DNA of 37,132 nt, taken from DATENM01 sp045807765. GTDB lineage: Bacteria; Acidobacteriota; Blastocatellia; UBA7656. A program made the position numbers and the translations under genes. Where the stretch lies: positions 1 through 37,132 of the forward strand of contig JBJMGU010000070.1 in assembly GCA_045807765.1 (NCBI GenBank), read 5' to 3'. This document shows, one piece after another, positions 21,126 through 29,739 of this stretch; within the stretch, counting starts at the first letter, position 1, and each line of letters begins with the position of its first letter. The notes under the pieces were generated by a model. That model made no database searches, had not been told where the DNA came from, and saw nothing but the letters and a program-made list of their open reading frames with translations.

Positions 21126-22505
21126 TCAAAACAGCGCTTCGAGCGCATCACCCACATCGCGCACGCCGATCACTTCAATCCCATCATCATATTCAAGCCC
21201 CGTGAGATTGCCCTGCGGAATGACACAGCGGCGAAAGCCCATCGCATAGGCTTCGCGGACGCGGACCGCCGCCTGGCTGGTGGCGCGCACTTCGCCCGCC
21301 AGCCCGACTTCGCCGAAGACCGCCGAGCGTTCTTCTATCGGCAGATTGCGAAAGCTCGACGCAATCGCCGCGACGATGCCTAAATCTGCCGCCGGCTCGT
21401 CAATCGCCATGCCGCCGGCGACGTTCACGAACACATCGTCGGCCAGGACATGCATACCGATGCGCTTCTCCATCATCGCCATCAACAAAGCGACGCGTTG
21501 TGAATCCACGCCCTGCGTCATGCGTCGCGCCGTGCCATACTTGTTCGAGGTCACAAGCGCCTGAATCTCGACGAGCATGGGCCGCGTCCCTTCCATGCAG
21601 GCGGTGACGACCGAGCCCGACACGCCGACGGGCCGCTCGCTCAGGAACAACCCCGAAGGGTTAGTCACAGGCACCAGCCCGCGCCCAGTCATCTCAAACA
21701 CACCGACCTCGTTCGCCGCGCCGAAGCGATTTTTGACGGCGCGAATGATGCGGTGGTTGTGGTGGCGCTCGCCTTCAAAGTAAAGCACCGTGTCAACGAT
21801 ATGCTCGAGCGCCTTGGGGCCGGCGATCATGCCCTCTTTGGTGACGTGGCCGATCAGGAAGACCGGCAGGGTGCGGTTCTTGGCCAGCATCAGGAACTGC
21901 CCGGCGACTTCGCGCACTTGCGAAACTGAGCCGGGCGCGCTTTCGAGCTTCGACGAAAAGACCGTCTGCACCGAATCAACGACGATGGCTTGCGGGTCGA
22001 GCGCGTCAATCTCTGCGAAGATGCGCTCAAGGTTGGTCTCCGCCAACAGATAAAGCCCCTGCGGGTTGATGCCCAATCGCTCGCCGCGCAGCTTGATCTG
22101 CCGCTCGCTCTCTTCGCCGGAGATATAAAGCACCTTGCCATAAGCCTGTGAGAGCTTGTCCGAAACTTCGAGCAGCAGTGTGGATTTGCCGATGCCGGGA
22201 TCGCCGCCGATCAGCACCAGCGAGCCGGGAACGATGCCGCCGCCCAACACGCGGTCGAATTCGTTGATGCCCGACGATTGGCGCGCGTCGTCCTGACTTT
22301 CGATCTCCTGATAAGCGAGCGGTGTGACGGCGCGCATGCGAAAGAGGCCGCCGCGGTGCGATGATTCGGGACTTGCCGACGCCGACTTTTCTTCGACGAG
22401 CGAATTCCATTCGCCGCATTCGGGGCACTTGCCGAGCCAGCGCGGCTGTTGCGCGCCACACTGCTGACAGACATAGACGACTCGCGGGCCTTTCAGCTTT
22501 GCCAT
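21126..22505 (-). CDS. radA: DNA repair protein RadA
   Basis: RadA is a RecA-related branch-migration helicase acting in recombinational repair in the cytoplasm. The chosen ATG at 22505 (MAKLKGPRVVYVCQQCG) follows AAGGA; the frame is open 35 codons further upstream, but that extension is unrelated to RadA. The 459-residue protein has a four-Cys zinc finger at residues 13-30, Walker A GGDPGIGKST at 100-109, the RadA-specific KNRFG motif and a Lon-like C-terminal domain containing GGMAIDEPAADLGI. All parts expected of RadA are present. It points toward yacL, with about 800 bases of repeat and RNA sequence between them. Confidence 0.97.
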   Translation of the reverse strand: MAKLKGPRVVYVCQQCGAQQPRWLGKCPECGEWNSLVEEKSASASPESSHRGGLFRMRAVTPLAYQEIESQDDARQSSGINEFDRVLGGGIVPGSLVLIGGDPGIGKSTLLLEVSDKLSQAYGKVLYISGEESERQIKLRGERLGINPQGLYLLAETNLERIFAEIDALDPQAIVVDSVQTVFSSKLESAPGSVSQVREVAGQFLMLAKNRTLPVFLIGHVTKEGMIAGPKALEHIVDTVLYFEGERHHNHRIIRAVKNRFGAANEVGVFEMTGRGLVPVTNPSGLFLSERPVGVSGSVVTACMEGTRPMLVEIQALVTSNKYGTARRMTQGVDSQRVALLMAMMEKRIGMHVLADDVFVNVAGGMAIDEPAADLGIVAAIASSFRNLPIEERSAVFGEVGLAGEVRATSQAAVRVREAYAMGFRRCVIPQGNLTGLEYDDGIEVIGVRDVGDALEALF

Positions 22506-22678
22506 GCTTCCTTCTTCATTCCTGCGGATTCGCGGGGTTTCTATTTCTAAGTATGCGCGATGGCCAATAAGGCAAGCAAGTTGAGCTTTGCCGCAAGAAT
22601 CGCGCCGCACGCCATTCCCCTAAAGATGCCTCGAAAATGCCGACTTCGGGGTACTAGTATCGCGCGATTCAGCGATGG

Positions 22679-22684
22679 TATAAT
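22679..22684 (+). promoter_or_regulatory. Extended -10 element for the M1-like gene
   Basis: TGGTATAAT gives a perfect -10 with an upstream TGG. The transcript would begin near 22691, 38 bases before the ATG, leaving space for the AGAAGGA ribosome site. Confidence 0.6.
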
Positions 22685-22728
22685 TTAAGGTCGGATGATC
22701 GCACCAATTCAGAAGGAAACCCAACAGA

Positions 22729-24747
22729 ATGATTATCAAAGGATTGAGCAGAATGGTAGCGGCTCTGGTGCTCGCCTGTGCCTTCGCGCCCCTAGCGCCG
22801 GCACAGGAACAGAGTTCGCCGGTTGACATCACACACTACAAGATCAACGCCGAGTTGTTGCCCGATTCGCATACCTTGAAAGCCACCGCCACCGTGACCA
22901 TGAAGGCGCTGAAGCAGACGCAATCCGCGGTGCTTGAGATGAACGGCTCGCTGACAGTCACCGCGGTCAAGGCTCAGGATGGCAAGACGGCGCTGCAATT
23001 CATTCAGGATAAGGTCAACGAGCTGAACGTCAAGGTAAACCTCGGCAAACTTTACGAAGCCAACTCGGAGATCACGCTGACGTTTGAATATTCAGGGCCG
23101 CTGGCGACGCCCGAAGGCGGGCCGCTGCCCGACACGCGGCTGGCCTATGTCGGGCCGGAGCAGGCTTACCTGTTTTACGCGGCGCGCTGGTTCCCTTTCC
23201 ACGGCTACGCTGCCGACCGCGCCACTTCTGATATCAGCATCACCGTCCCGAAAACCTGGACGGTCGCCGGCCACAGCAGCAATCCGGTAACGACGACGAC
23301 GGGCAAAGACGGTCGCCCGACCTTCACCTTTGTCGAGACGCAGCCGGTGCTGCCCGGTTCGTTTGCCGCCGGTCAATTCATCACGCGGACGATCAACGCC
23401 GGCGGCTTGCAGATCGATGTCTTCGTGTTGCCCGGCAGCGAAACTCGCGCTCAGGAGTTCGGCCAGGAGGTCGCGCAGATTCTCCAGTTCTATAACACGC
23501 GCTTCGGCCCTTACGCCTACGGCACGCGCTATGTCGTCGCGCAGGTGGATGACGAAACCCTCGATACCTACAGCGCCGCCGGCATCACCTTCCTGCCGCA
23601 CAAGACGCTGGCTTCTGATAAGGTTTTGCCGGTAGATCAACTGGCGCGCGAAGTCGCTTATCAATGGTGGGGGCAGGCGGTCGGCCTGAAGAACTTTGAC
23701 GACGCATGGCTGTCGCAAGGGCTGGCCGAGTATTCTTCGCTGCTCTACCGCGAATCGCAGCAGACCGCCGCCGAGTTCCGCGAATCGCTCAGCGAGATGA
23801 TCGAGCTGGCGCTGGCCTACGAGCAGGAAGCGTCCATCGCGCGCGCGCCGGCGCAGCTCAACGACCAGTCGCCGGCCTACAAGTCGGTGATCTTCTATAA
23901 GGGCGCTTACGTCTATCATATGCTGCGCGGCACCATTGGCGACGATAAGTTTTTCAACCTGCTCAAGGACTACTATTCGACCTACAAGGGCCAGAACGCC
24001 AACATCGATAATTTCGAGGCGCTCGCCGACAAGGTGACGGGGCAGAAGCTGCGCGGCTTCTTCGGTATGTGGGTGGATTCGACGGGCGTGCCGGAGTTCA
24101 AGACCGAATACACCATCCTGCGCACCAAAGAAGGTAAGTTCCGCGTGCGCGGCACGGTGCGGCAGAACATGGATTCGTTCCGCGGGCCGGTGACGGTGGC
24201 GATTGAATCCGAAGGCGGGCGCGAATCAAAAGACACGCTCGACATGCGTGGCACCTCTGCGGATTTCGACTTGGCGGCAGAAGGCAAGCCGCTCGAAGTC
24301 GTCGTCGACCCGGAGAACCGTTACTTGCGCACTTCGGACGCGCTGAAGGTCGCCGTCGTCGTGCGGCGCGGCATTCAGGCGGCGCAGCGCGAAGAGAACG
24401 CCGAAGCCGAAGAGCAGTACCGCCAGGCGATCAAGCTGAGCCCGCGCTCGTCGCTGGCGTGGTACAACCTCGGCCTGCTCTACATGGAGCAGCGCAACTG
24501 GCAGAAAGCACGCGACGCCTTTACGCAGGCGCTCGATGGCGATCTGGAACCCTCATGGATCGAGGTCTGGTCATACATTAAACGCGGCAACACCTATGAC
24601 GCCGACGACAACCGCGAGCGCGCCGTCGCCGAATATGACAAGGCCATCTCGAACGGCAACGATTACAACGGCGCGCAGAAAGCCGCCGAGCGCTTCAAGG
24701 GCCAGCCCTATAAGAAAGAGCGTGCCGCGCAAGTCTCGAACGAATGA
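22729..24747 (+). CDS. Secreted M1-like (gluzincin) protein lacking the zinc motif, with C-terminal TPR
   Basis: The 672-residue protein has a signal peptide (about 1-26) and an N-terminal beta domain as in M1 aminopeptidases (HYKINAELLPDSHTLKATATV). The catalytic-like domain includes LAREVAYQWWG at 305-315, where active enzymes have HExxHxWWG; both zinc-binding His are replaced (Arg307, Tyr311). The downstream Glu ligand position is kept in LSQGLAEY (Glu334). The GxMEN exopeptidase motif is also absent (QVDDETLDTYSAAGITFL). TPR units follow at about 555-645 (EEQYRQAIKLSPRSSLAWYN). It is therefore probably not a peptidase; a binding or scaffold role outside the membrane is inferred. A good terminator follows. 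Confidence 0.85.
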   Translation: MIIKGLSRMVAALVLACAFAPLAPAQEQSSPVDITHYKINAELLPDSHTLKATATVTMKALKQTQSAVLEMNGSLTVTAVKAQDGKTALQFIQDKVNELNVKVNLGKLYEANSEITLTFEYSGPLATPEGGPLPDTRLAYVGPEQAYLFYAARWFPFHGYAADRATSDISITVPKTWTVAGHSSNPVTTTTGKDGRPTFTFVETQPVLPGSFAAGQFITRTINAGGLQIDVFVLPGSETRAQEFGQEVAQILQFYNTRFGPYAYGTRYVVAQVDDETLDTYSAAGITFLPHKTLASDKVLPVDQLAREVAYQWWGQAVGLKNFDDAWLSQGLAEYSSLLYRESQQTAAEFRESLSEMIELALAYEQEASIARAPAQLNDQSPAYKSVIFYKGAYVYHMLRGTIGDDKFFNLLKDYYSTYKGQNANIDNFEALADKVTGQKLRGFFGMWVDSTGVPEFKTEYTILRTKEGKFRVRGTVRQNMDSFRGPVTVAIESEGGRESKDTLDMRGTSADFDLAAEGKPLEVVVDPENRYLRTSDALKVAVVVRRGIQAAQREENAEAEEQYRQAIKLSPRSSLAWYNLGLLYMEQRNWQKARDAFTQALDGDLEPSWIEVWSYIKRGNTYDADDNRERAVAEYDKAISNGNDYNGAQKAAERFKGQPYKKERAAQVSNE

Positions 24748-24782
24748 CGCGACTGGCGCAAGCCGTGTTTTAGACAATCCGA

Positions 24783-24821
24783 GCCGCGCGGTTTTGACCC
24801 AACCGCGTGGCTTTTGTTTTT
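24783..24821 (+). terminator. Intrinsic terminator after the M1-like gene
   Basis: An 11-bp stem (24783-24793 with 24801-24811, one G-U pair) has a 7-base loop and is followed directly by TTTTGTTTTT (24812-24821). It lies 36 bases after the stop codon and is the clearest single-strand terminator in the window. Confidence 0.9.
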
Positions 24822-24895
24822 GCGTTTGGACTATACTTTCAATGTGGATGCTTGCACCGCCAAGTTGTCATAAAGCAACCGAAGGAGCAAGCAGG

Positions 24896-25234
24896 ATGCA
24901 AGCCACTAAGAAGACTATCGCCCTCATTGAAACCGCCGCCGGCAATGTTGACGCCGCGTATCAGCGGGCCATTCTCACGCGCTACGCCGAGTTGCAGCAA
25001 CTAGAAATCGGCACGACCTACGGCGAACGCGCGCCGCTTGCGGGCACCACCGCCGCGCCAGATCATCGCGACGTGATAAACGACATCAAGAGCGGTGGCG
25101 TCGGGCGTTTGCTGATTCTCGCAGACGTGCGCCACGCCGTACCCGAAGCGGTTTTGGCCGAAGCAGACAATGCCGGCGTCGAGGTGAAATTCGTAGACGT
25201 ACAACAAGAGCGCGGCCTTTCGCAAGTCCGCTGA
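24896..25234 (+). CDS. Small resolvase-like (serine recombinase fold) protein, catalytic Ser missing
   Basis: The start chosen is the ATG at 24896, 8 bases after AAGGAG; the frame is open much further upstream, but that part overlaps the M1-like gene and the terminator. The 112-residue product has the alternating pattern of the N-terminal serine-recombinase domain: a first strand TIALIET, a helix with RAILTRYAELQQLEI, then GERAPLAG, RDVINDIKSGGVGRLLILADVRH and a final GVEVKFVDV. In active enzymes the first strand ends with Arg-x-Ser; here it ends Ile-Glu-Thr, and the usual LDRLGR segment is ADVRHAV. There is no DNA-binding or zinc domain after it. It may be a regulatory or vestigial protein. 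No recombination site is seen nearby. Confidence 0.6.
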   Translation: MQATKKTIALIETAAGNVDAAYQRAILTRYAELQQLEIGTTYGERAPLAGTTAAPDHRDVINDIKSGGVGRLLILADVRHAVPEAVLAEADNAGVEVKFVDVQQERGLSQVR

Positions 25235-25250
25235 ATCGCCGATCAATCTT

Positions 25251-25307
25251 AGAGTCAACCGCGCCGCGGCCCGGCCATCCCGCAGCGGCGACGACGCGGT
25301 TGACTCT
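25251..25307. repeat. 13-bp perfect inverted repeat before the tRNA gene
   Basis: Arms 25251-25263 and 25295-25307 (AGAGTCAACCGCG and its complement) pair perfectly around a GC-rich 31-base middle. No T-tract follows. Its right arm contains the -35 of the tRNA promoter, so it could be a terminator-like end of the previous gene, an operator, or both. Confidence 0.6.
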
Positions 25308-25329
25308 CAAAGAAGCGGTTTGCTAGACT
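25300..25329 (+). promoter_or_regulatory. Promoter for tRNA-Ala
   Basis: TTGACT (25300-25305) and TAGACT (25324-25329) are separated by 18 bases. The start would be near 25336, 36 bases before the tRNA. Confidence 0.6.
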
Positions 25330-25371
25330 GATTCTGCGCTGGAAGACCAGTTCCAGCACGGTTGATTGACT

Positions 25372-25444
25372 GGGGCTATAGCTCAGCTGGGAGAGCGCTT
25401 GAATGGCATTCAAGAGGCCGACGGTTCGAGCCCGTCTAGCTCCA
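25372..25444 (+). tRNA. tRNA-Ala(GGC)
   Basis: The 73-base gene folds as a full cloverleaf. Acceptor GGGGCTA pairs with TAGCTCC, the D stem GCTC with GAGC, the anticodon stem CTTGA with TCAAG, and the T stem GACGG with CCGTC around TTCGAGC. The loop ATGGCAT gives anticodon GGC (25405-25407), which reads GCC (Ala) codons. The discriminator is A; CCA is not encoded. Confidence 0.97.
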
Positions 25445-25585
25445 TTTCCTTTCTCAACGCTTCAACCTGCTTCGTAAACCCATATTCATCAGTTGATCCG
25501 GTTCACGCTCCCCTTTTATTCGCTTCCAGGAAAGAAAAGAACGATGGCTTCGGCTATGGGCGGCTAGCGCCTTGACGCAGCGCAT

Positions 25586-25615
25586 TTGACGCGCGCCGCA
25601 GCGCTCTCGTATAGT
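25586..25615 (+). promoter_or_regulatory. Promoter for the RND-LolA unit
   Basis: TTGACG (25586-25591) and TATAGT (25610-25615) are 18 bases apart. The transcript would start at about 25622, only two bases before the GTG at 25624. Confidence 0.65.
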
Positions 25616-25623
25616 CGGTCACC

Positions 25624-28032
25624 GTGGGCACGACACCCCGCGATAAATCTCCAATGAATCCAGTCGGCAAGTTCGTCGTCCACCATTCGCGTTTGGTCAT
25701 TGCCGCTACCTTTGCGGTGACGCTCGCCTTTGCCGTGATAATCGCGGTGCGCGGCATCACCTTTAACGGCTCGCCCGAAACCCTCGCCCGCCACGACGAC
25801 ACGCTGGCGTTCTTTAACGAAACCCGCCACAGCTTTGGCGACGACCGCGTGGTTATCGCCGCGTTGACCACCGATGATGTCTTCGCGCCCGCTTTCTTCG
25901 AAAAGCTCGACCGGCTGACACGGCAATTGGCCGGCGTGCCGGGCGTTGCCGAGGCGCAAAGCCTGACGAACGTTAAAGCCATTCACCGCGACCGCGACAC
26001 CGTCCTGGTCGAAAACCTGATTCCCTCGCGATTGATCTATCAGGGCGACGCGAGTGGGCAATTGCAGACGCTTAAACCGGCCATTACCAGCGACCCGCTT
26101 TACGTCAAGCAATTCGTCTCCGCCGACGGGCGCACCGCGGCAATCAATGTCTTCCTCAAGCCGCTCGGTGAAAGCGAGACGCGCGCCGCCGCTGAAGCCA
26201 TCGAGCGCTCAGTCACCAGCGCTGCCGGCACGGATGAAGTAATGCTTTCAGGCGTGCCGGTGATTGATGCGCGTGGCATCCGCAGCATGCTGCGCGATAT
26301 GCTCTTTCTGTCGCCGGTCGCGGCGCTGCTCTGCTTCATCGTCTTCTTCACATCGTTTCGCAGCTTCTGGGGCGTCGTTTTGCCGATGAGCGCGCTGGTG
26401 ATCGGGCTGACCTGGACGCTCGGGCTGATGGCCCTATTTGGCAAACCGATCACGCTGGCGACGCTGTCGCTGCCGACGGTGTTGATGGCGGTCGGTAGCT
26501 CTTACATCTTTCACGTCCTGAATCAGTATCGGCTTTCGATGGCGGCCATCACCGCGGGCGCTGCGAAGTCGAATAAGCGCGCCGCCTGGCTTGCAGGTGT
26601 TGAATTCATCGCGCCGGCAGTCATCCTCTCCGGCCTGACGACGATGGCAGGATTCGGGGCGCTCGCTTCCAGCACCGTGCCGACAGCGCGTGACATGGGC
26701 ATCTTCGAAGCCGCCGGCACCGGCTTCATGCTGCTGCTGACGATGGCGTTCATTCCCGCCGCGCTCGCCCTGCTGCCCAGCGATGCGCTGTCGCGCGCTA
26801 CACCTGAACGCCAGGATTACGCCGTCTGGCTCAACGGCTGGCTGCGCGGCATCACCGCATTGATCCTCTTTCGCCGGCGCACAGTGATCATCGTTACGCT
26901 GCTGCTGACGGCGTTGATCGGCGCAGGCGCGGCGCGTTTGCGAGTCAATACCGATTACCTGCGCATCTTTCCAGAGCAGAGCGCAACCGTGCAGGATGCG
27001 CTCAAGCTGCACGAGCGGCTGGCCGGCGCAGCGACCGTGCAACTGGTCGTCAGCGGCCCGCCCGGTGCGGTGACACGCCCGGATTTTCTAAACGGCGTCG
27101 GCGCGCTCGAAGCCTTCGCGCTCAGCCAGCCCGGCGTTGATGCGGCCATCTCGGTTACTGACATTGTCAAACGACTGAACGCCGTCGCTAACAGCCCGTC
27201 GGAGGTCGAAGCGATTCCACAAACCGAGGCCGCGCTCGGCAATCTTTTTGATAACTACCTCTCCGAAGACCCGTCGCTCCTGCGTCTGGTCAGCCGCGAC
27301 CGTTCGCAGGCGATTGTCATCCTGCGCACGAACCTTTTCAGCTCCAATGCCCTGCGCGAGTTGACCGATCACCTTGAAGGCTGGTCGCTTGCGAACCTGC
27401 CGGCGGGTGTCAGCGCCCGCGCCACTGGCTCGGCGGTGTTGCTCAACAGCGCCTCGGATGCCATCGCCGATTCGCAGTTATGGAGCCTGGCGATTGCCAT
27501 CGGCTTGATCTTCGTGATGATGGCCGCGCTCTTCCGCTCGCCCGCCACTGGACTGCTGGCGCTGCTGCCGAACCTGTTGCCCATCGTCTGCTACTTCGGC
27601 TTTCTCGGCTGGGCCGGCATCACGCTCGACATCACCACAAGCCTGATCGCCAGCGCCGTGCTCGGTCTTGCAGTAGACAACGCCGTTCACATGATTCGCC
27701 GTTATCGCCAGTGCGCCGGCGAGCGCTTGCCGAACGCTGCGCGCTCATCTGACGAAGCCGCAGGCTGGGCAATGTGGCTGACGGTGTTGCGCACGGGTAA
27801 GCCGATGTGGCTGGCTAACGTGATGCTGATGGCCGCGTTTCTGATCTTCGTGCTATCGTCGTTTGTGCCGGTGCGCGTCGGTGGGTTGCTATGGGCCGTA
27901 ACGATCCTCGCCTGCCTGGCAGCGGATTTGATCTTTCTGCCGGCGTTAATGAAGACCCGGCTGTTCGCGCGCGCCGCGCTGCCCGAAGCTCGCGATCAAT
28001 CGTCCGAAGAACCTGCACGCGCGGGAAAGTAA
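25624..28032 (+). CDS. RND-superfamily (MMPL-type) permease
   Basis: The 802-residue inner-membrane protein has the RND two-repeat plan. Each half has one N-terminal helix (VIAATFAVTLAFAVIIAV near residue 25; TVIIVTLLLTALIGAG near 425), a large periplasmic loop and a block of about five helices. The C-terminal half contains LGLAVDNAVHMIRRYR, the conserved D-x3-H-type transmembrane motif; in the N-terminal half the equivalent VGSSYIFHVLNQYR lacks Asp. Related proteins export lipids or hopanoids, driven by protons, often with a LolA-like lipoprotein, as encoded 4 bases downstream. The start is uncertain: GTG 25624 (nearly leaderless) or ATG 25654 (MNPVGKFVV); neither has a ribosome site. The substrate is unknown. 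Confidence 0.88.
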   Translation: MGTTPRDKSPMNPVGKFVVHHSRLVIAATFAVTLAFAVIIAVRGITFNGSPETLARHDDTLAFFNETRHSFGDDRVVIAALTTDDVFAPAFFEKLDRLTRQLAGVPGVAEAQSLTNVKAIHRDRDTVLVENLIPSRLIYQGDASGQLQTLKPAITSDPLYVKQFVSADGRTAAINVFLKPLGESETRAAAEAIERSVTSAAGTDEVMLSGVPVIDARGIRSMLRDMLFLSPVAALLCFIVFFTSFRSFWGVVLPMSALVIGLTWTLGLMALFGKPITLATLSLPTVLMAVGSSYIFHVLNQYRLSMAAITAGAAKSNKRAAWLAGVEFIAPAVILSGLTTMAGFGALASSTVPTARDMGIFEAAGTGFMLLLTMAFIPAALALLPSDALSRATPERQDYAVWLNGWLRGITALILFRRRTVIIVTLLLTALIGAGAARLRVNTDYLRIFPEQSATVQDALKLHERLAGAATVQLVVSGPPGAVTRPDFLNGVGALEAFALSQPGVDAAISVTDIVKRLNAVANSPSEVEAIPQTEAALGNLFDNYLSEDPSLLRLVSRDRSQAIVILRTNLFSSNALRELTDHLEGWSLANLPAGVSARATGSAVLLNSASDAIADSQLWSLAIAIGLIFVMMAALFRSPATGLLALLPNLLPIVCYFGFLGWAGITLDITTSLIASAVLGLAVDNAVHMIRRYRQCAGERLPNAARSSDEAAGWAMWLTVLRTGKPMWLANVMLMAAFLIFVLSSFVPVRVGGLLWAVTILACLAADLIFLPALMKTRLFARAALPEARDQSSEEPARAGK

Positions 28033-28036
28033 ACAG

Positions 28037-28906
28037 ATGACCAGCAATGCCTCACGAAAGATACTTCTGCCTGGCTATGTCGCTGCCGTCCTGGCGATCA
28101 CCTTCTTGCTCGCCGGTTGCAATCAAAAGGCAACCAACAATGCGAATACCACCGCCGAGCCAGTCAGGCCAACTTCGACAATCGATGCGGCACAGATCAT
28201 CGAGCGCACACGCAAGCTTGATGATATCTCCGACAGCGTGATGAAGATGCGCGCCCGGATCCAAGTTGAGAATCCGGCAGCGCAATTAACGCCCATTCCT
28301 CCCGAAGTGCAGATGACCATGTATCGCAAGCGCGCCGCCGACGGCGGCCAGATGATGCGAATTGATTTCACCGCGCCGCCGACACAACGCGACCTGAGTG
28401 CCTTGATCGCCATCACGCCGGCAGGCGAAATCGAAGGCACGCGCTACACGCAGAGCAACAACACCTTTGTCACCAGCCGTGGCGTGCTGGGCGAAGATTC
28501 GCTTTTCGGCATGACCTTGCAAGAGATGGCCGGCGGTCAGCCCGAAAGGTACGACTGGAAGCTCGTCGGCGAAGAGACGTTCAATCAAACGCCGGTCTAT
28601 CGCCTCGATGGGCGATTGAAGCCCGCCGCCGAATCGAAGTTCAATCACGTCATCCTATTCGTCGCCAAAGATAGTTTCGCGGCGGTCGGAGCCGAGTTCT
28701 ACGACGACCACGACGAGCTGATGCGCCGCATGACGGTAGACAAGCTGACACAGGTCAATGGCCACTGGACGCGGATGCACTGGACGATAGACAACCGCTC
28801 ACGACAAAAGAAGATTGAATTTGAAACCCTCGAAGCCCGCTATGATCAGAACTTGAAAGACGCGCTTTTCTCACGCGACCAGTTGAAGCAAGTCGCGTCC
28901 AGATAG
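28037..28906 (+). CDS. LolA-like outer-membrane lipoprotein-sorting protein (lipoprotein)
   Basis: The 289-residue protein has a lipoprotein signal: ITFLLAGC, with Cys28 the lipid-attachment site. The mature part is a beta-rich domain like the LolA/LppX-type fold used to carry lipids or lipoproteins (KMRARIQVENP, QMMRIDFTAPPTQRDLSALI, GMTLQEMAGGQPERYDWKLVGEETFNQTPVYRLDG, RMTVDKLTQVNGHWTRMHWTID, each shown in part). It begins 4 bases after the RND stop, so the two are coupled; the pair probably moves a lipid between membranes. The ATG lacks a strong ribosome site. Confidence 0.82.
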   Translation: MTSNASRKILLPGYVAAVLAITFLLAGCNQKATNNANTTAEPVRPTSTIDAAQIIERTRKLDDISDSVMKMRARIQVENPAAQLTPIPPEVQMTMYRKRAADGGQMMRIDFTAPPTQRDLSALIAITPAGEIEGTRYTQSNNTFVTSRGVLGEDSLFGMTLQEMAGGQPERYDWKLVGEETFNQTPVYRLDGRLKPAAESKFNHVILFVAKDSFAAVGAEFYDDHDELMRRMTVDKLTQVNGHWTRMHWTIDNRSRQKKIEFETLEARYDQNLKDALFSRDQLKQVASR

Positions 28907-28919
28907 GAGCAAAGAACCA

Positions 28920-29006
28920 GGGGCTAGGGGCTGGGGACTAGGGACTAGAGCCGGAACAGATTTTCATCGCAGCCTTTTTCTGCCCTAGTCCCCAGCCCCT
29001 AGCCCC
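28920..29006. repeat. Inverted heptad-repeat element B (GGGGCTA units)
   Basis: Four 7-base units (GGGGCTA, GGGGCTG, GGGACTA, GGGACTA) occupy 28920-28947. After a spacer the complement follows. Bases 28920-28943 pair perfectly with 28983-29006 (24 bp) around a 39-base spacer. The right arm extends with more such units to about 29010. It fills the gap between the LolA-like gene and the next gene, ending about 16 bases before that ATG. Confidence 0.8.
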
Positions 29007-29026
29007 TAGCCCCGGCCCCATTCGCT

Positions 29027-29716
29027 ATGCCGACTGAAGACCTACTCGCAGTGATCGGGCGAGCCGATGAGCTGTACCGCAAACGGGCGCAGCCGGGCGC
29101 AGTGCGCGAATCGGTGATGATTCTGAGCGGCGCGCGCGGCGGCAATGAACGTTACGAAGTGCAATGGCGGCTGGCGCGCTCGCTCTTTTTCCTCGGGCAG
29201 GAAGCGCCGGAGCCGGCGAGCCAGAGTCAGCTTTATGCAGCGGGCATCGGCGCAGGTGAGCGCGCTGTCACGTTGAACCCCGAGCGCGTCGAAGGCCACT
29301 TCTGGGTTGGCGTCAACCTGGCGCTGTTTGCCGAAAGCCACGGCGGCCTGCGTGGCCTGCGGGCGCTTAGATGGGCGCGCGATGAGTTGAAGTTGGCTGC
29401 CAGAGTGAATGAAGCGTACCACGATGCCGGGCCGCTAAGAGTGCTGGCGAGGCTGGCTCATAAATCGCCGCGCTGGCTCGGCGGCAGCCTGCGCCAAAGC
29501 GAGAACTACTACGACCGCGCCCTGGAGATCGTCCCGACCAGCACGGTGACGCTGCTCTACGCCGCCGAGCTGGCAATAGCAAGGAAGCAAACGCCGCGTG
29601 CTCAGCGGCTGCTTGAGCTGCTGCTGTCGTTGCCCGATGATCCCGACTGGGAATACGAGAACTGCCGCGACCGCAAGCTCGCCCGCGAACTGCTCAAAGG
29701 CATGAGCACGGCCTGA
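29027..29716 (+). CDS. TatT-like TPR protein (TRAP transporter T-component family)
   Basis: The 229-residue protein lacks a signal peptide and looks all-helical, with repeats of TPR type: YEVQWRLARSLFFLGQ (about 42-57), AAGIGAGERAVTLNPERVEGHFWVGVNLA (about 70-98, read in part) and QSENYYDRALEIVPTSTVTLLYAAELA (about 165-190, read in part). The HFWVGVNLA and GPLRVLARLAHKSPRWLGGS segments match proteins annotated as TatT, the T-component of some TRAP transporters. No TRAP permease or other component gene is nearby, so the function is uncertain. No ribosome site precedes the ATG; element B lies just upstream. Confidence 0.65.
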   Translation: MPTEDLLAVIGRADELYRKRAQPGAVRESVMILSGARGGNERYEVQWRLARSLFFLGQEAPEPASQSQLYAAGIGAGERAVTLNPERVEGHFWVGVNLALFAESHGGLRGLRALRWARDELKLAARVNEAYHDAGPLRVLARLAHKSPRWLGGSLRQSENYYDRALEIVPTSTVTLLYAAELAIARKQTPRAQRLLELLLSLPDDPDWEYENCRDRKLARELLKGMSTA

Positions 29717-29739
29717 TGGTTGTCGAGAGGTGAAGAAAT

